64,000 bases of DNA from Pelagerythrobacter marinus (lineage in GTDB: Bacteria; Pseudomonadota; Alphaproteobacteria; Sphingomonadales; Sphingomonadaceae), in contig NZ_WTYO01000005.1 in NCBI RefSeq assembly GCF_009827515.1, positions 205,732-269,731 on the forward strand, in the 5' to 3' direction. The position numbers and the translations under genes are program-made. Positions 38,447 through 47,693 of this stretch are shown here, in pieces (the first letter of the stretch is position 1; each line of letters opens with the position of its first letter). A model generated the notes under the pieces. It was not told where the DNA came from, searched no databases, and was given only the letters and a program-made list of their open reading frames with translations.

Positions 38447-38959
38447 TTACGGCGCGGGGTCGGCGCCGCGGCGATAGACCCGGTCGGGGGTGACGTCGTC
38501 GAACGGCACGTTCTCGTTCTGCATCCGGTAGAGCGCGCCGTCGGCGATCAGCACGATCGGCTGGTGCGTCACGCCCAGCAGGCGCAGGCGCTTGCCGTCG
38601 GGCAGCCATTCCCATTCGCCGGTCTGCCGCCGCCCGCCCTGATCGAGCGTGAACGTGCCGTCCTCGGCGATCGCCAGGCTGTCGTGCGTCCCGTCCGGGT
38701 TGGTGCGGCGATAGGCCGTGCCCGCCGCCAGCGCCTTGCGCCCGTCGGCCGCGACCCGCGGCAGCGAGGGATCGCGCGGCCCATCGGGCTGGTTCGCGGC
38801 GGCCGGGTCGCCGGCGGGGGCACTGCCGCCCCCTGCTCCGCCCCCGTTGACGCGCGCGGCGAAATCCTGCGCGCTTTCGCCTTCCGGCCGCTCGCCGCAG
38901 GCGGCCAGCGCGAGCGACATCGAAACGACAAGTGCCATCGTGCCCGGTGGACGACGCAT
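38447..38959 (-). CDS. small lipoprotein, unknown function (copy A)
   Basis: 170 residues from ATG 38959. Lipobox LAAC near residue 21. A low-complexity G/A/P linker is followed by a small beta domain: LAIAEDGTFTLDQGGRRQTG, EWEWLPDGKRLRLLG, then RMQNENVPFDDVTPDRVYRR. The protein at 41647-42147 has the same layout. The two may be distant paralogues or share a lipocalin-like sensing fold. It is convergent with gyrB. Confidence 0.62.
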   Translation of the reverse strand: MRRPPGTMALVVSMSLALAACGERPEGESAQDFAARVNGGGAGGGSAPAGDPAAANQPDGPRDPSLPRVAADGRKALAAGTAYRRTNPDGTHDSLAIAEDGTFTLDQGGRRQTGEWEWLPDGKRLRLLGVTHQPIVLIADGALYRMQNENVPFDDVTPDRVYRRGADPAP

Positions 38960-39132
38960 CGAACAAGCTCCCCAATACAAGGTCACGCGAAGAAACCACG
39001 GTGCGAACCGCACCGGGGCGCGTCTAGCCCGCCAATGTGACACTATTCCGACAGGCGGGCTTGTGCCCTGCGCCCGTCCGCGGCACGAACCGTCATGCCC
39101 CCGACATCGTTTGCCGCCAAGGATCGCCGACC

Positions 39133-40881
39133 ATGCCAAGCCGCCGCGCCCTCGCCATCCTGCCGCTGATCGCGGCCCTCGCCGCCTGCACGACGACGCG
39201 CGCGCCCGCGCCGGCCGATAGCGTCACGACCGACACTGCCGGCCCGGTGACGGTGAAGATCGTCGGGCTCAACGATTTCCACGGCAACCTGGAGCCGCTG
39301 CGCCGGCCGATCCGCGTGCCGCTGGAAGGCGGGGAAAGCCGCGAAGTGCGCGCCGGCGGGGCGGCCTATCTCGCCAGCGCGGTCGCGCGCCACCGCGCGG
39401 GGGGCGACCATTCGCTGGTCATCGCCGCGGGCGACCTCGTCGGCGCCAGCCCGCTCGTCTCCTCGCTGTTCCTCGACGAGCCGACGGTCGGCGCGATGAA
39501 CCGCATGGGGCTGGATTTCAACGCGGTCGGCAACCACGAGTTCGACCGCGGCTGGCGCGAGCTGAAGCGCCTGCAGGACGGCGGCTGCGAACGGCACGGG
39601 CTGCGCGAACCCTGCGCCGTGGAGCGGGACTTCGCCGGGGCGGATTTCGCCTTCCTCGCCGCCAACGTGGTGACCGAGGGGGGCGAGACGCTGTTCCCAG
39701 GCACCGCCATCCGCCGCTTCGGCAGCGGCGAGCGCGCGGTCGCGGTCGGGGTGATCGGGCTGACGCTGAAGGACACGCCGAGCCTGGTGACGCCGAGCGG
39801 CGTGGCCGGCCTGACCTTCGGCGACGAGGCGGAGGCGATCAACGCGCGCGTGCCGCAACTGGCCGCGGCCGGGGCCGATGCGATCGTGGTCGCGATCCAC
39901 CAGGGGCTGGAACCCGAACCGGGCACGCCGCACACCGGCTGCGGCGCGATCGCCGGCCCGCTGCGGGCGATCCTCGAACGGGTCGATCCGCGGGTCGACC
40001 TCGTCATCTCGGGCCATACCCACCGCTCCTACGTCTGCGATTTCGCCACCGTCGACCCGGCGCGCGGCTTCATCGTCACCAGCGCCGGTTACGGCGGGAC
40101 CCTGCTGACCGAGATCACCCTCGCGATCGATCCGGCGCGCGATACGGTCGCCTCGCTGGCCGCGCGCAACATCGTGGTCCAGAACGAAGGCGAAGCCGCC
40201 GACCCGGCCTTCGCCGTCTTCCCCGCGGACGGCGAGATGGCCGCCTATGTCACCCGCTATTCGCAGGCCGCGCGCGCGGCATCGACCCGGCCGGTGGGCC
40301 GCATTTCGGGCCCGGCGCGCGATCCCGGCCCGGCGACCGAGGAAACCGCGCTCGGCAACCTGATCGCCGACGCGCAGCTCTTCGCCACGCGATCGGCCGG
40401 CGCGCAGATCGCGCTGATGAACAATTCGGGCATTCGCGCGCCGATCGTGCCGGGCCCGGGCGGGACGGTGACTTTCGGCGACATCTTCGCCGCCCAGCCT
40501 TTCGGCAATACCCTGGTGACGCGCAGCTATTCGGGCAGCCAGCTGCTCGCGCTGCTGGAGCAGCAGCTCGATTCGGACGGTTTCGTCCAGACCTTCTCGG
40601 TCTCCGAAGGGTTCGCCTTCGCTTACGACATGGGCCGGCCGGAAGGGAGCCGGATCGTCTCGGCCAGCCTCGACGGGCAGCCGATCGATCCGCGGGCGAG
40701 CTACCGCGTGACGATGAACAGCTTCCTCGCCGCCGGGGGCGACGGCTTCACCGTGTTCGAACGGGGCACCGACGGGGTGACCGGCCCGGTCGATCTCGAC
40801 GCGATGGAAGCCTATCTCGCGCAGGCCGAAACCACGGCGCTGCCGCCCACCGGGCGGGTCACCGACCTGACCGGGCGCTGA
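39133..40881 (+). CDS. 5'-nucleotidase / 2',3'-cyclic phosphodiesterase family lipoprotein
   Basis: 582 residues from ATG 39133, with lipobox ALAAC at 15-19; an ATG at 39037 would add a non-homologous leader. The metallophosphatase domain has GLNDFHGN, AAGDLVGASPL, VGNHEFDRG and GHTHR. The C-terminal 5'-nucleotidase domain starts near 360 with ETALGNLIADAQLFATRSAG, NNSGIRAPI and FVQTFSVSEG. These surface or periplasmic enzymes free nucleosides and phosphate from nucleotides. No phosphate-control site was recognised. Confidence 0.9.
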   Translation: MPSRRALAILPLIAALAACTTTRAPAPADSVTTDTAGPVTVKIVGLNDFHGNLEPLRRPIRVPLEGGESREVRAGGAAYLASAVARHRAGGDHSLVIAAGDLVGASPLVSSLFLDEPTVGAMNRMGLDFNAVGNHEFDRGWRELKRLQDGGCERHGLREPCAVERDFAGADFAFLAANVVTEGGETLFPGTAIRRFGSGERAVAVGVIGLTLKDTPSLVTPSGVAGLTFGDEAEAINARVPQLAAAGADAIVVAIHQGLEPEPGTPHTGCGAIAGPLRAILERVDPRVDLVISGHTHRSYVCDFATVDPARGFIVTSAGYGGTLLTEITLAIDPARDTVASLAARNIVVQNEGEAADPAFAVFPADGEMAAYVTRYSQAARAASTRPVGRISGPARDPGPATEETALGNLIADAQLFATRSAGAQIALMNNSGIRAPIVPGPGGTVTFGDIFAAQPFGNTLVTRSYSGSQLLALLEQQLDSDGFVQTFSVSEGFAFAYDMGRPEGSRIVSASLDGQPIDPRASYRVTMNSFLAAGGDGFTVFERGTDGVTGPVDLDAMEAYLAQAETTALPPTGRVTDLTGR

Positions 40882-40888
40882 GGGCCGT

Positions 40889-41521
40889 TCAGGCGATCCG
40901 CAGGCCGGCGACCGGCGCGGCGCCGCGCTGCTTGCCCGAAAGCCCGTCGAACAGGGTATCGATGATCGTCGCCAGCTTGCCGGCGCTCAGCTTGTCCTCG
41001 TCCAGCATCAGCAGCATCTGGGGCAGGATGTAGCAGGCGACCATCTGGTTGATCAGCGACAGCGCCTGGTTGATGCCGAGACCGGCGAAATAGCCTTCTT
41101 CCTGCGCCTGGGCGATGAGTTCGGACAAGTAGTGGTCGGCCAGGTCGATATAGCCGCGCACGTTCTCGAACTTGTCGGTCCCGATCTCGCAATAGACGGC
41201 GAAAGTCGCCGGGTCCTTGCGATAGCGTTCCTGTTCCCGCAGGAAACGGCGCGCGAAGAATTCATAGAACTTGCGCCGGATCGGCAGGTCGGAGGCGATG
41301 ACCTCCTCCATGATCGCGATATCGGGCGCGTACCACTCCTCCAGGATCGCGTCGAACAGCGCGTCGTCGGTCGCGAAGATCGTGTCGATCCGCGCCCGCG
41401 GCATGCGCGCTTCCTTGGCCAGCGCGGCGCGCGTCGTCGCCTCGCCCGTTCGCGCGATCGTCTTCATCGCCAGGTGGACGAGCTGGGCGCGGTCGCTATC
41501 CGCAAGGTTGGGCGCAGTCAT
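40889..41521 (-). CDS. TetR/AcrR-family regulator
   Basis: 210 residues. The N-terminal helix-turn-helix covers TRAALAKEARMPRARIDTIF with the TetR helix pattern. A ligand-binding helical domain follows, with ALSLINQMVACYILPQMLLML near the C-terminus, resembling YsiA/fatty-acid-responsive types in layout. It is convergent with the nucleotidase and 7 bp from its stop. Target genes and ligand unknown. Confidence 0.85.
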   Translation of the reverse strand: MTAPNLADSDRAQLVHLAMKTIARTGEATTRAALAKEARMPRARIDTIFATDDALFDAILEEWYAPDIAIMEEVIASDLPIRRKFYEFFARRFLREQERYRKDPATFAVYCEIGTDKFENVRGYIDLADHYLSELIAQAQEEGYFAGLGINQALSLINQMVACYILPQMLLMLDEDKLSAGKLATIIDTLFDGLSGKQRGAAPVAGLRIA

Positions 41522-41603
41522 TGTCCTCGGTCCGTCCGCTAGATCGCGCGTAATCTAGCGACGGCCCGCGCCCGGTTAAAGCCCCGCGGCGCGAAATGCG
41601 CCC

Positions 41604-41654
41604 CTGCCGCGTCTAATACCCTGCCGCGTCTATTGCCCGGCCGCGCCTATTGCG
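41604..41654. repeat. 17-bp tandem repeat, three units
   Basis: CTGCCGCGTCTAATACC (41604-41620), CTGCCGCGTCTATTGCC (41621-41637) and CGGCCGCGCCTATTGCG (41638-41654). Units 1 and 2 agree at 15 of 17 positions. Unit 3 covers the stop codon of the lipoprotein gene and the copies extend away from it. Confidence 0.85.
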
Positions 41655-42147
41655 CCGGGCCGGCCTGGTCGTCGGCGGCCGGGGCCGGGTCGCTGCGCCG
41701 CCAGGTCGTCTCCTCGCTCCGCTCGCCCGCGGTCGGGGCGTCGGCGGCGGGCAGGCGATAGAGCACGTTCTCGGCCACGGCATAGGCCTGCGTCTCGCCC
41801 TCGCGCTCGATCAGGATGCGGCTTTCGTCGTCGCCCCAGGTGAAGGAACCGCTCGTCTCGGTGCCGTCGGGCGCGCGCCAGACGTAGGTATCGTCTTCGC
41901 GCAAGGTGATCGTGCTGACCTGGTCGTCGCGGGTCCGCAACTCGTACGTCCCGGCATAATCGACCGTCGTGCGGGCATTCACCGGCACTTCGGGATATTC
42001 GACCTCGACCTCGGGCAGGGTCACGTCGGTCGGCGTTTCCAGCTCGGGCGTCTCGACCACGCGTTCGTCGACGTCGGTTGTCTCGCCGCAGGCGGCGAGC
42101 GCCAGGGCGAACGGCGCGGCAAGCGCGAGGCGGGCGTGAAAGGTCAT
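41647..42147 (-). CDS. small lipoprotein, unknown function (copy B)
   Basis: 166 residues from ATG 42147. Lipobox LAAC near residues 17-20. A Pro/Val/Glu-rich spacer leads to a beta domain: YAGTYELRTRDDQVSTITLR, EDDTYVWRAPDGTETSGSF and TWGDDESRILIER, then VLYRLPAAD. The layout (anchor, spacer, three to four beta strands, closing R-rich strand) matches the lipoprotein at 38447-38959. No family recognised. Confidence 0.62.
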   Translation of the reverse strand: MTFHARLALAAPFALALAACGETTDVDERVVETPELETPTDVTLPEVEVEYPEVPVNARTTVDYAGTYELRTRDDQVSTITLREDDTYVWRAPDGTETSGSFTWGDDESRILIEREGETQAYAVAENVLYRLPAADAPTAGERSEETTWRRSDPAPAADDQAGPAQ

Positions 42148-42230
42148 CGGGCGTCTCCTTGTCCGGTTTCCCCTCCCCCAATGCGCAAGCCCGGCGGGCG
42201 GTTTCGAAAAAATCGCCGCGCCGGCCGATG

Positions 42231-43841
42231 CTACATGCGGAACACGCCGAACTGCGGCCGCTCGGGGATCGGCGCCTCCAGCGTCGCGGCGAAGGCGAGG
42301 CCGAGCACGTCGCGCGTCTGCACCGGGTCGATCACGCCGTCGTCCCACAGGCGGGCGGTGGCGTAATAGGGATTGCCCTCGTCCTCGTACTTCTGGCGGA
42401 TCGGGGCCTTGAAGGCCTCGGCCTCCTCCTCGCTCCAGCTCTCGGCATCGCGGTGGACGGTCGCGAGCACCGACGCGGCCTGTTCGCCGCCCATCACGCT
42501 GATGCGCGCATTGGGCCAGGTGAACAGGAAGCGGGGGCTGTAGGCGCGCCCGCACATGCCGTAATTGCCCGCGCCGAAACTGCCGCCGATGACCACGGTG
42601 ACCTTGGGCACGGTGGCGGTGGCGACCGCGGTCACCAGCTTTGCGCCGTGCTTGGCGATACCTTCGGCCTCGTACTTGCCGCCGACCATGAAGCCGGAAA
42701 TGTTCTGCAGGAACAGCAGCGGGATGCGGCGCTGGCAGGCCAGCTCGATGAAATGCGCGCCCTTCTGCGCGCTTTCGGAAAAGAGCACGCCGTTGTTGGC
42801 CAGGATCGCCACCGGCATGCCCCAGACATGCGCGAAGCCGCAGACCAGCGTGCTGCCGTAATGCGCCTTGAACTCGTGGAACTCGCTGCCGTCGACCAGC
42901 CGGGCGATGACCTCGTGCACGTCGTAGGGCGCGCGCACGTCCTCGGGCACGAGGGCGTAGAGATCCTCGGCATCGAACAGCGGCGCGCGCGGATCGCGCA
43001 AGTCGACGTTCTTCGCCGCGGCCGGGTTCTCGCCCAGGTGGCTGACGATATCGCGCACGATGGTCAGCGCGTGTTCGTCGTTTTCGGCCAGGTGATCGAC
43101 CACGCCCGATTTCTTCGCGTGCAGGTCGCCGCCGCCGAGGTCTTCGGCGCTGATTTCCTCCCCCGTCGCGGCCTTCACCAGCGGCGGGCCGGCGAGGAAG
43201 ATCGTGCCCTGGTTGCGCACGATCACCGTCTCGTCGCTCATCGCCGGCACGTAGGCGCCGCCCGCGGTGCAGCTGCCCATGACGCAGGCGATCTGCGGAA
43301 TGCCGGCGGCGCTCATGTTCGCCTGGTTGAAGAAGATGCGGCCGAAATGGTCGCGGTCGGGGAAGACCTCGGCCTGGTGCGGCAGGTTCGCCCCGCCGCT
43401 GTCGACGAGGTAGATGCACGGCAGGTGGTTTTCCTGCGCGATTTCCTGCGCGCGCAAGTGCTTCTTGACCGTCATCGGGTAATAGGTGCCGCCCTTCACG
43501 GTGGCATCGTTGCACACGATCATCACCTGCCGGCCGGCGACGAGGCCGATCCCGGCAATCAGCCCGGCGCCGTTGATCGCGTCCTTGCCGTACATGCCGT
43601 TCGCCGCGAGCTGGCCGATCTCGAGGAAGGGGCTGCCCGGGTCGAGCAGCCGCTCGACCCGCTCGCGGGGAAGCAGCTTGCCGCGCGCCAGGTGGCGCTC
43701 GCGGCTGCCTTCGCTGCCCCCCTGCGCCGCCGCGGCGACGCGGGCGCGCAAGTCGCCGGCCAGGGCCTTGTTATGCTCGAAGCGCGCCCGGGCGTCGGGC
43801 GCTTCGCGGTCCAGCTTGGTCGTCAGCGTGGGTGCGGTCAT
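42231..43841 (-). CDS. mccB: acyl-CoA carboxylase beta subunit (methylcrotonyl-CoA carboxylase type)
   Basis: 536 residues from ATG 43841, the usual length for MccB. It is a carboxyltransferase tandem crotonase fold: [73 protein letters not shown] and [20 protein letters not shown], the motif set of the MCC beta chain. It carboxylates 3-methylcrotonyl-CoA in leucine breakdown. The biotin-carrying alpha subunit is not in the window. It lies downstream of an isovaleryl-CoA dehydrogenase gene. Confidence 0.9.
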   Translation of the reverse strand: MTAPTLTTKLDREAPDARARFEHNKALAGDLRARVAAAAQGGSEGSRERHLARGKLLPRERVERLLDPGSPFLEIGQLAANGMYGKDAINGAGLIAGIGLVAGRQVMIVCNDATVKGGTYYPMTVKKHLRAQEIAQENHLPCIYLVDSGGANLPHQAEVFPDRDHFGRIFFNQANMSAAGIPQIACVMGSCTAGGAYVPAMSDETVIVRNQGTIFLAGPPLVKAATGEEISAEDLGGGDLHAKKSGVVDHLAENDEHALTIVRDIVSHLGENPAAAKNVDLRDPRAPLFDAEDLYALVPEDVRAPYDVHEVIARLVDGSEFHEFKAHYGSTLVCGFAHVWGMPVAILANNGVLFSESAQKGAHFIELACQRRIPLLFLQNISGFMVGGKYEAEGIAKHGAKLVTAVATATVPKVTVVIGGSFGAGNYGMCGRAYSPRFLFTWPNARISVMGGEQAASVLATVHRDAESWSEEEAEAFKAPIRQKYEDEGNPYYATARLWDDGVIDPVQTRDVLGLAFAATLEAPIPERPQFGVFRM

Positions 43842-43848
43842 GGGCGGG

Positions 43849-43929
43849 TCAATCTGTCCGTTTCATCTGCAGGGCGTGGGTTCGTGCCGGCGCCGGGCCG
43901 GGAGCGGGCGCGGGCGCGGGCGCGGTCAT
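43849..43929 (-). CDS. 26-residue mini-ORF bridging the epimerase and mccB genes
   Basis: Its ATG at 43929 overlaps the epimerase stop (ATGA) and its stop TGA at 43849-43851 is 7 bp before the mccB ATG. The peptide starts [17 protein letters not shown] and includes QMKRTD at the end. The gene spacing would let ribosomes pass from one gene to the next. It may be a coupling leader or simply chance in GC-rich DNA. Confidence 0.35.
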   Translation of the reverse strand: MTAPAPAPAPGPAPARTHALQMKRTD

Positions 43930-44879
43930 GCGGGTTCCTTCGGCGGCACATAGGCCGGATCGTGGTCGAAAGGCAGGGGCTCGCCCGCGCGCAGCGCGGC
44001 GAGGACCCGGGCGAAATCGGTCTCGCACCGGAAGCCGAGCACGCGTTCGGCCTTCGCCGGGTCGTAAACCCGCTCGATCCTGCGCGGCAGGGCCCATCCG
44101 CGCGCGGCGTAGAGCCCGCGCACGCCGGGGAAGTGCCGCTCGATCGCCGCCGGCGCGTCGCGCACCAGTTCGCCCGCTTCGTCGCGCGCGAACGGCGGGG
44201 GCGCGGAAATCACGAAAGTCTCGCAGCCCAGCCCGCCGATCCGCTCGAGCGCGAGGACATGCGCCCGCGCCGCGTCGCCGGCGCTCAGCCGGCGGTGCAG
44301 GAACTCGTTCGCCTTCATGTTCTCGCCCGACAGCTCGCGGTGGGTATCGTCTTCCTCGGGAAAGAAGCGCCCCGTCCGCAGGATCGCGACGTCGAGCGGG
44401 TGCAGGCGCGCGAACAGGGCGCAGAGGTTTTCCGCCGCGGCCTTGGTCATGCCGTAGATGTTGCGCGGCGGCCCGGCGTGAAACCCCTCGTCCATCCAGA
44501 ACGCGGCCTCGCCGGTCCCCGCGCGCACGCGGTCCGACACCATCATCGAGGTGGTCGAGGTGAAGACGAAGCGGCCGTGCCCGGCCTCGACCGCCGCCCG
44601 GAGCAGGTTGAGCGTGCCGGTCACGTTGGTATCGACGAAGGCCTGTTCGTCGTAGCGAGCGATATCGGGCTTGTGCAGCGCCGCGCCGTGAACGATCGCC
44701 TCGATCGCGTGGTCGCGCACCGCGTCGCGCACCAGGTCGCGGTCGGCCACGGTGCCCAGCACCTGCGTGTCCGGGCCCGGGGCGATGTCCAGCCCCACGA
44801 CCTCGTGACCGGCCGCGCGCAGCCGCGGGGCGAGGAACCGCCCCAGCCAGCCCGACGCACCGGTGAGGAGAACTTTCAC
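43926..44879 (-). CDS. NAD-dependent epimerase/dehydratase family protein
   Basis: 317 residues from GTG 44879, overlapping the stop of the acyl-CoA dehydrogenase (GTGA). It is an extended SDR: nucleotide-binding TGASGWLGRFLAPRL, FTSTTSMMV and catalytic YGMTKAAAE (Tyr-x-x-x-Lys). The substrate is unknown. It lies between two leucine-degradation genes, where an epimerase is not expected, but coupling suggests common expression. Confidence 0.85.
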   Translation of the reverse strand: MKVLLTGASGWLGRFLAPRLRAAGHEVVGLDIAPGPDTQVLGTVADRDLVRDAVRDHAIEAIVHGAALHKPDIARYDEQAFVDTNVTGTLNLLRAAVEAGHGRFVFTSTTSMMVSDRVRAGTGEAAFWMDEGFHAGPPRNIYGMTKAAAENLCALFARLHPLDVAILRTGRFFPEEDDTHRELSGENMKANEFLHRRLSAGDAARAHVLALERIGGLGCETFVISAPPPFARDEAGELVRDAPAAIERHFPGVRGLYAARGWALPRRIERVYDPAKAERVLGFRCETDFARVLAALRAGEPLPFDHDPAYVPPKEPA

Positions 44880-46039
44880 CCCGCCGCCCCGATCAGTTCG
44901 CGGCCGATCAGCATCCGCCGGATCTCGTTCGTGCCCGCGCCGATGTCGAGCAGCTTGGCATCGCGCAGGTAGCGTTCGACCGGCCAGTCGGTGGTGTAGC
45001 CGGCGCCGCCCAGCGCCTGGACGCTCTCGGCCGCGACGCGGAAGGCGTTCTCGCTCGACAGCAGGATCGCGCCGGCGGCGTCGAAGCGCGTCGTCTGCCC
45101 CGCGTCGCAGGCGCGCGCGACGGCATATGTATAGGCGCGGGCCGATTGCAGCGCGACGTACATGTCGGCGACCTTGGCCTGCATCAGCTGGAACGTCCCG
45201 ATCGGCCGGCCGAACTGCTGGCGTTCGCGGACATAGGGGATCACCGTGTCGAGGCAGGCCTGCATGATGCCGAGCTGGAGACCGGAGAGCACGACGCGTT
45301 CGTAGTCCAGCCCGCTCATCAGCACGCCCACGCCGCCGTTTTCCGGGCCCATCACGTTCGCTTCGGGCACGAAGCAGTCGTCGAACACCAGTTCGCTGGT
45401 CGGCGATCCGCGCATCCCCATCTTCCCGATCTTCTGCCCGATCGCGAAGCCTTCGAAGTCCTTTTCGATCAGGAACGTCGTGATCCCGCGCGACCCCTCG
45501 CCCGTCTTGGCATAGACGACCAGGACATCGGCATGGGGCGCATTGGTGATCCAGAACTTCGTCCCGCTGAGGCGATAGCCGCCCTCGACCTTCTGCGCCC
45601 TCAGTTTCATCGAGACGACGTCCGACCCGGCCGAGGCCTCGGACATGGCGAGCGAGCCGACGTGTTCGCCGCTGATCAGGCCGGGCAGGTACTTCGCCTT
45701 CTGCTCCTCGTTCCCCCAGCGCGCGATCTGGTTGACGCAGAGGTTGGAATGGGCGCCGTAGCTGAGGCCGATGCTGGCCGAGGCGCGACTGACTTCCTCC
45801 ACCGCGATGACGTGTTCGAGATAGCCGAGGCCGAGGCCGCCGTCGGCTTCGGGCACGGTCACCCCGTGCAGGCCCAGCGCGCCCATCGCCGGCCACAGCT
45901 CCTCGCGCGGGAAGCGGTCCTCGCGGTCGATGGCCTCGGCCAGGGGGGCGATCTGCTCGTCGGCGAAGCGGGCCGTGGTCTCGCGGATCATGTCCGCCGT
46001 CTCGCCGAGCTGGAAATCGAAATCGGGGGTCGCGCGCAT
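44876..46039 (-). CDS. isovaleryl-CoA dehydrogenase-like acyl-CoA dehydrogenase
   Basis: 387 residues from ATG 46039. ACAD motifs are AMSEASAGSDVVSMKLRA, YRLSGTKFWITN, RERQQFGRPIGTFQLMQAKV and GGAGYTTDWPVERYLRDAK. LDYERVVLSGLQLGIMQA places a catalytic Glu where isovaleryl-CoA dehydrogenases have it, unlike most ACADs. It makes 3-methylcrotonyl-CoA from isovaleryl-CoA. Its operon leads to the MccB gene, supporting leucine catabolism. Confidence 0.9.
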   Translation of the reverse strand: MRATPDFDFQLGETADMIRETTARFADEQIAPLAEAIDREDRFPREELWPAMGALGLHGVTVPEADGGLGLGYLEHVIAVEEVSRASASIGLSYGAHSNLCVNQIARWGNEEQKAKYLPGLISGEHVGSLAMSEASAGSDVVSMKLRAQKVEGGYRLSGTKFWITNAPHADVLVVYAKTGEGSRGITTFLIEKDFEGFAIGQKIGKMGMRGSPTSELVFDDCFVPEANVMGPENGGVGVLMSGLDYERVVLSGLQLGIMQACLDTVIPYVRERQQFGRPIGTFQLMQAKVADMYVALQSARAYTYAVARACDAGQTTRFDAAGAILLSSENAFRVAAESVQALGGAGYTTDWPVERYLRDAKLLDIGAGTNEIRRMLIGRELIGAAG

Positions 46040-46160
46040 GGGAGCTCCTAACTTGTCGACCGGCGCATAGCCGAGCGCGACCGTAGCGGCAAACCCCCCG
46101 CAAACGGGGGCAAAAGCCCTTGGAAATCCCGGTGAATTCGCTATCGCAAGAGCCGACGGG

Positions 46161-47678
46161 ATGGAAATCGACGATTCAACTCTGTGGCCGCCGGACGCGG
46201 CCCCGGCGCCGGCGTTCTGCGGCGATGCGGAGCGCGCGAGGGTCGTCGCCGCGCACGGGCTGGACGCGCTTGTCGACGATCCCGAACTGGCCGAGATCGT
46301 GCGCTTCGCCGCCCGCCTGTGCGAAACGCCGGTGGCGCTGGTGACGCTGGTCGAATCCGAACAGCAGCGGTTCATCGCCCGCACCGGGGTGGAAGCCGAA
46401 GGCACCCCGCGCTCGACCAGTTTCTGCGCCTACACGATGATGGACGGCGGCCTCCTGGTCGTGCCCGACGCGCGCGAGGACGAGCGGTTCGCCGAGTTCG
46501 ATCTGGTGACCGGCGATTTCGGCCTGCGGTTCTATGCCGGCGCGCCGATCGCCTCGCGCGAGGGGGCGCCGATCGGCGCGCTCTGCGTGCTCGACACCCG
46601 GCCCCGGCCCGGCGGGCTGACCGAGTTGCAGGCCCAGGGGCTGACCCTGCTGTCCCAGGCGGTGAAGCGCCGTTTCCAGGCCCAGCGCGAGGCGCGCCAG
46701 CACCGCCACGAGTTCGCCCGCCAGGCGGCCCGCTTCCGCACGCTGGGCGACTGGCTGCCCGACGTGATCTGGTCGGCCGACGGGGAGGGGCGCTTCGATT
46801 ACTTCAATGCCCGCTGGCAGCGGGTGACGGGCAGCGCGCCGCCCCGCGACATGCAAGGCTGGCTGGGCTTCGTCCATGCCGACGACCGCGAACGGGCATC
46901 GGCCGCCTGGCAGGAGGCCATGGCCCGCGGCGACAGCTTCGAGAACGAGTTCCGCCTGCTCCAGGCCGACGGCAGCTGGCGCTGGACGATCGCGCGCGCG
47001 CTTCCGGTGCGCGACGAGGACGACAGCGTCGCGCGCTGGTACGGCACGCTGACCGACATCGACGAGCGCCACCGCGAAGCCGATTCGAGCGACACCCTGG
47101 CGCGTGAGCTGGCGCACCGGATCAAGAACATCTTCGCGCTCATTTCCGGCCTGATCTCGCTGCGCACCCGCGGGCGCGAGGAACTGCGCCCGTTCGGCGA
47201 GGAACTGGTCGGCACGATCGCCTCGCTCGGCAAGGCGCAGGATTTCGTCCTCCCTTCGGCCGACCAGGGATCGGGCGACCTGCGCGGGCTGATCTCGGTC
47301 CTGCTCGAACCGTTCGCCGGCATCCGGGCTCACCGCATCGCCGTGGCGGGGGAAACCGCCCCGGTCGGCTCGCGCGCGGCGATCTCGCTGGCGCTGGTCC
47401 TGCACGAGATGGCGACCAATGCGATCAAGTACGGCGCGCTGGCGAAGCAGGAAGGGCGCATCGCGATCGAGCTGGCCCGCGAAGGGGAGGATATCCTCGT
47501 CACCTGGGCCGAGACCGGCGGCCCGGCCCCGGCGATCGCCGAAAGCGGCGGCAATGGCTTCGGCACCCGCCTGATCGACATGAGCGTGGGGCAGCTGGGG
47601 GGCAAGGTCTCGCGCGAGTGGCGCGAGTGCGGACTGGCGGCGACCTTGCGCCTGCCGGTGGTCCGGCTGGCCGACTGA
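46161..47678 (+). CDS. GAF-PAS sensor histidine kinase of the HWE/HisKA_2 type
   Basis: 505 residues. GAF domain about 35-165 (ARLCETPVALVTLVESEQQR, then STSFCAYTM and FYAGAPI). PAS domain about 188-310 (LPDVIWSADGEGRFDYFNAR, closing WYGTLTDIDERHRE). The HWE/HisKA_2 box has phosphoacceptor His319 in ARELAHRIKNIFALISGL, and the ATPase has LHEMATNAIKYGAL and GFGTRLI. It is soluble, with no membrane segment. HWE kinases of this clade often feed the PhyR-EcfG stress system; none of those partners is adjacent, so it is an orphan kinase here. Confidence 0.9.
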   Translation: MEIDDSTLWPPDAAPAPAFCGDAERARVVAAHGLDALVDDPELAEIVRFAARLCETPVALVTLVESEQQRFIARTGVEAEGTPRSTSFCAYTMMDGGLLVVPDAREDERFAEFDLVTGDFGLRFYAGAPIASREGAPIGALCVLDTRPRPGGLTELQAQGLTLLSQAVKRRFQAQREARQHRHEFARQAARFRTLGDWLPDVIWSADGEGRFDYFNARWQRVTGSAPPRDMQGWLGFVHADDRERASAAWQEAMARGDSFENEFRLLQADGSWRWTIARALPVRDEDDSVARWYGTLTDIDERHREADSSDTLARELAHRIKNIFALISGLISLRTRGREELRPFGEELVGTIASLGKAQDFVLPSADQGSGDLRGLISVLLEPFAGIRAHRIAVAGETAPVGSRAAISLALVLHEMATNAIKYGALAKQEGRIAIELAREGEDILVTWAETGGPAPAIAESGGNGFGTRLIDMSVGQLGGKVSREWRECGLAATLRLPVVRLAD

Positions 47679-47693
47679 CGTTTCGGCTTCCCC

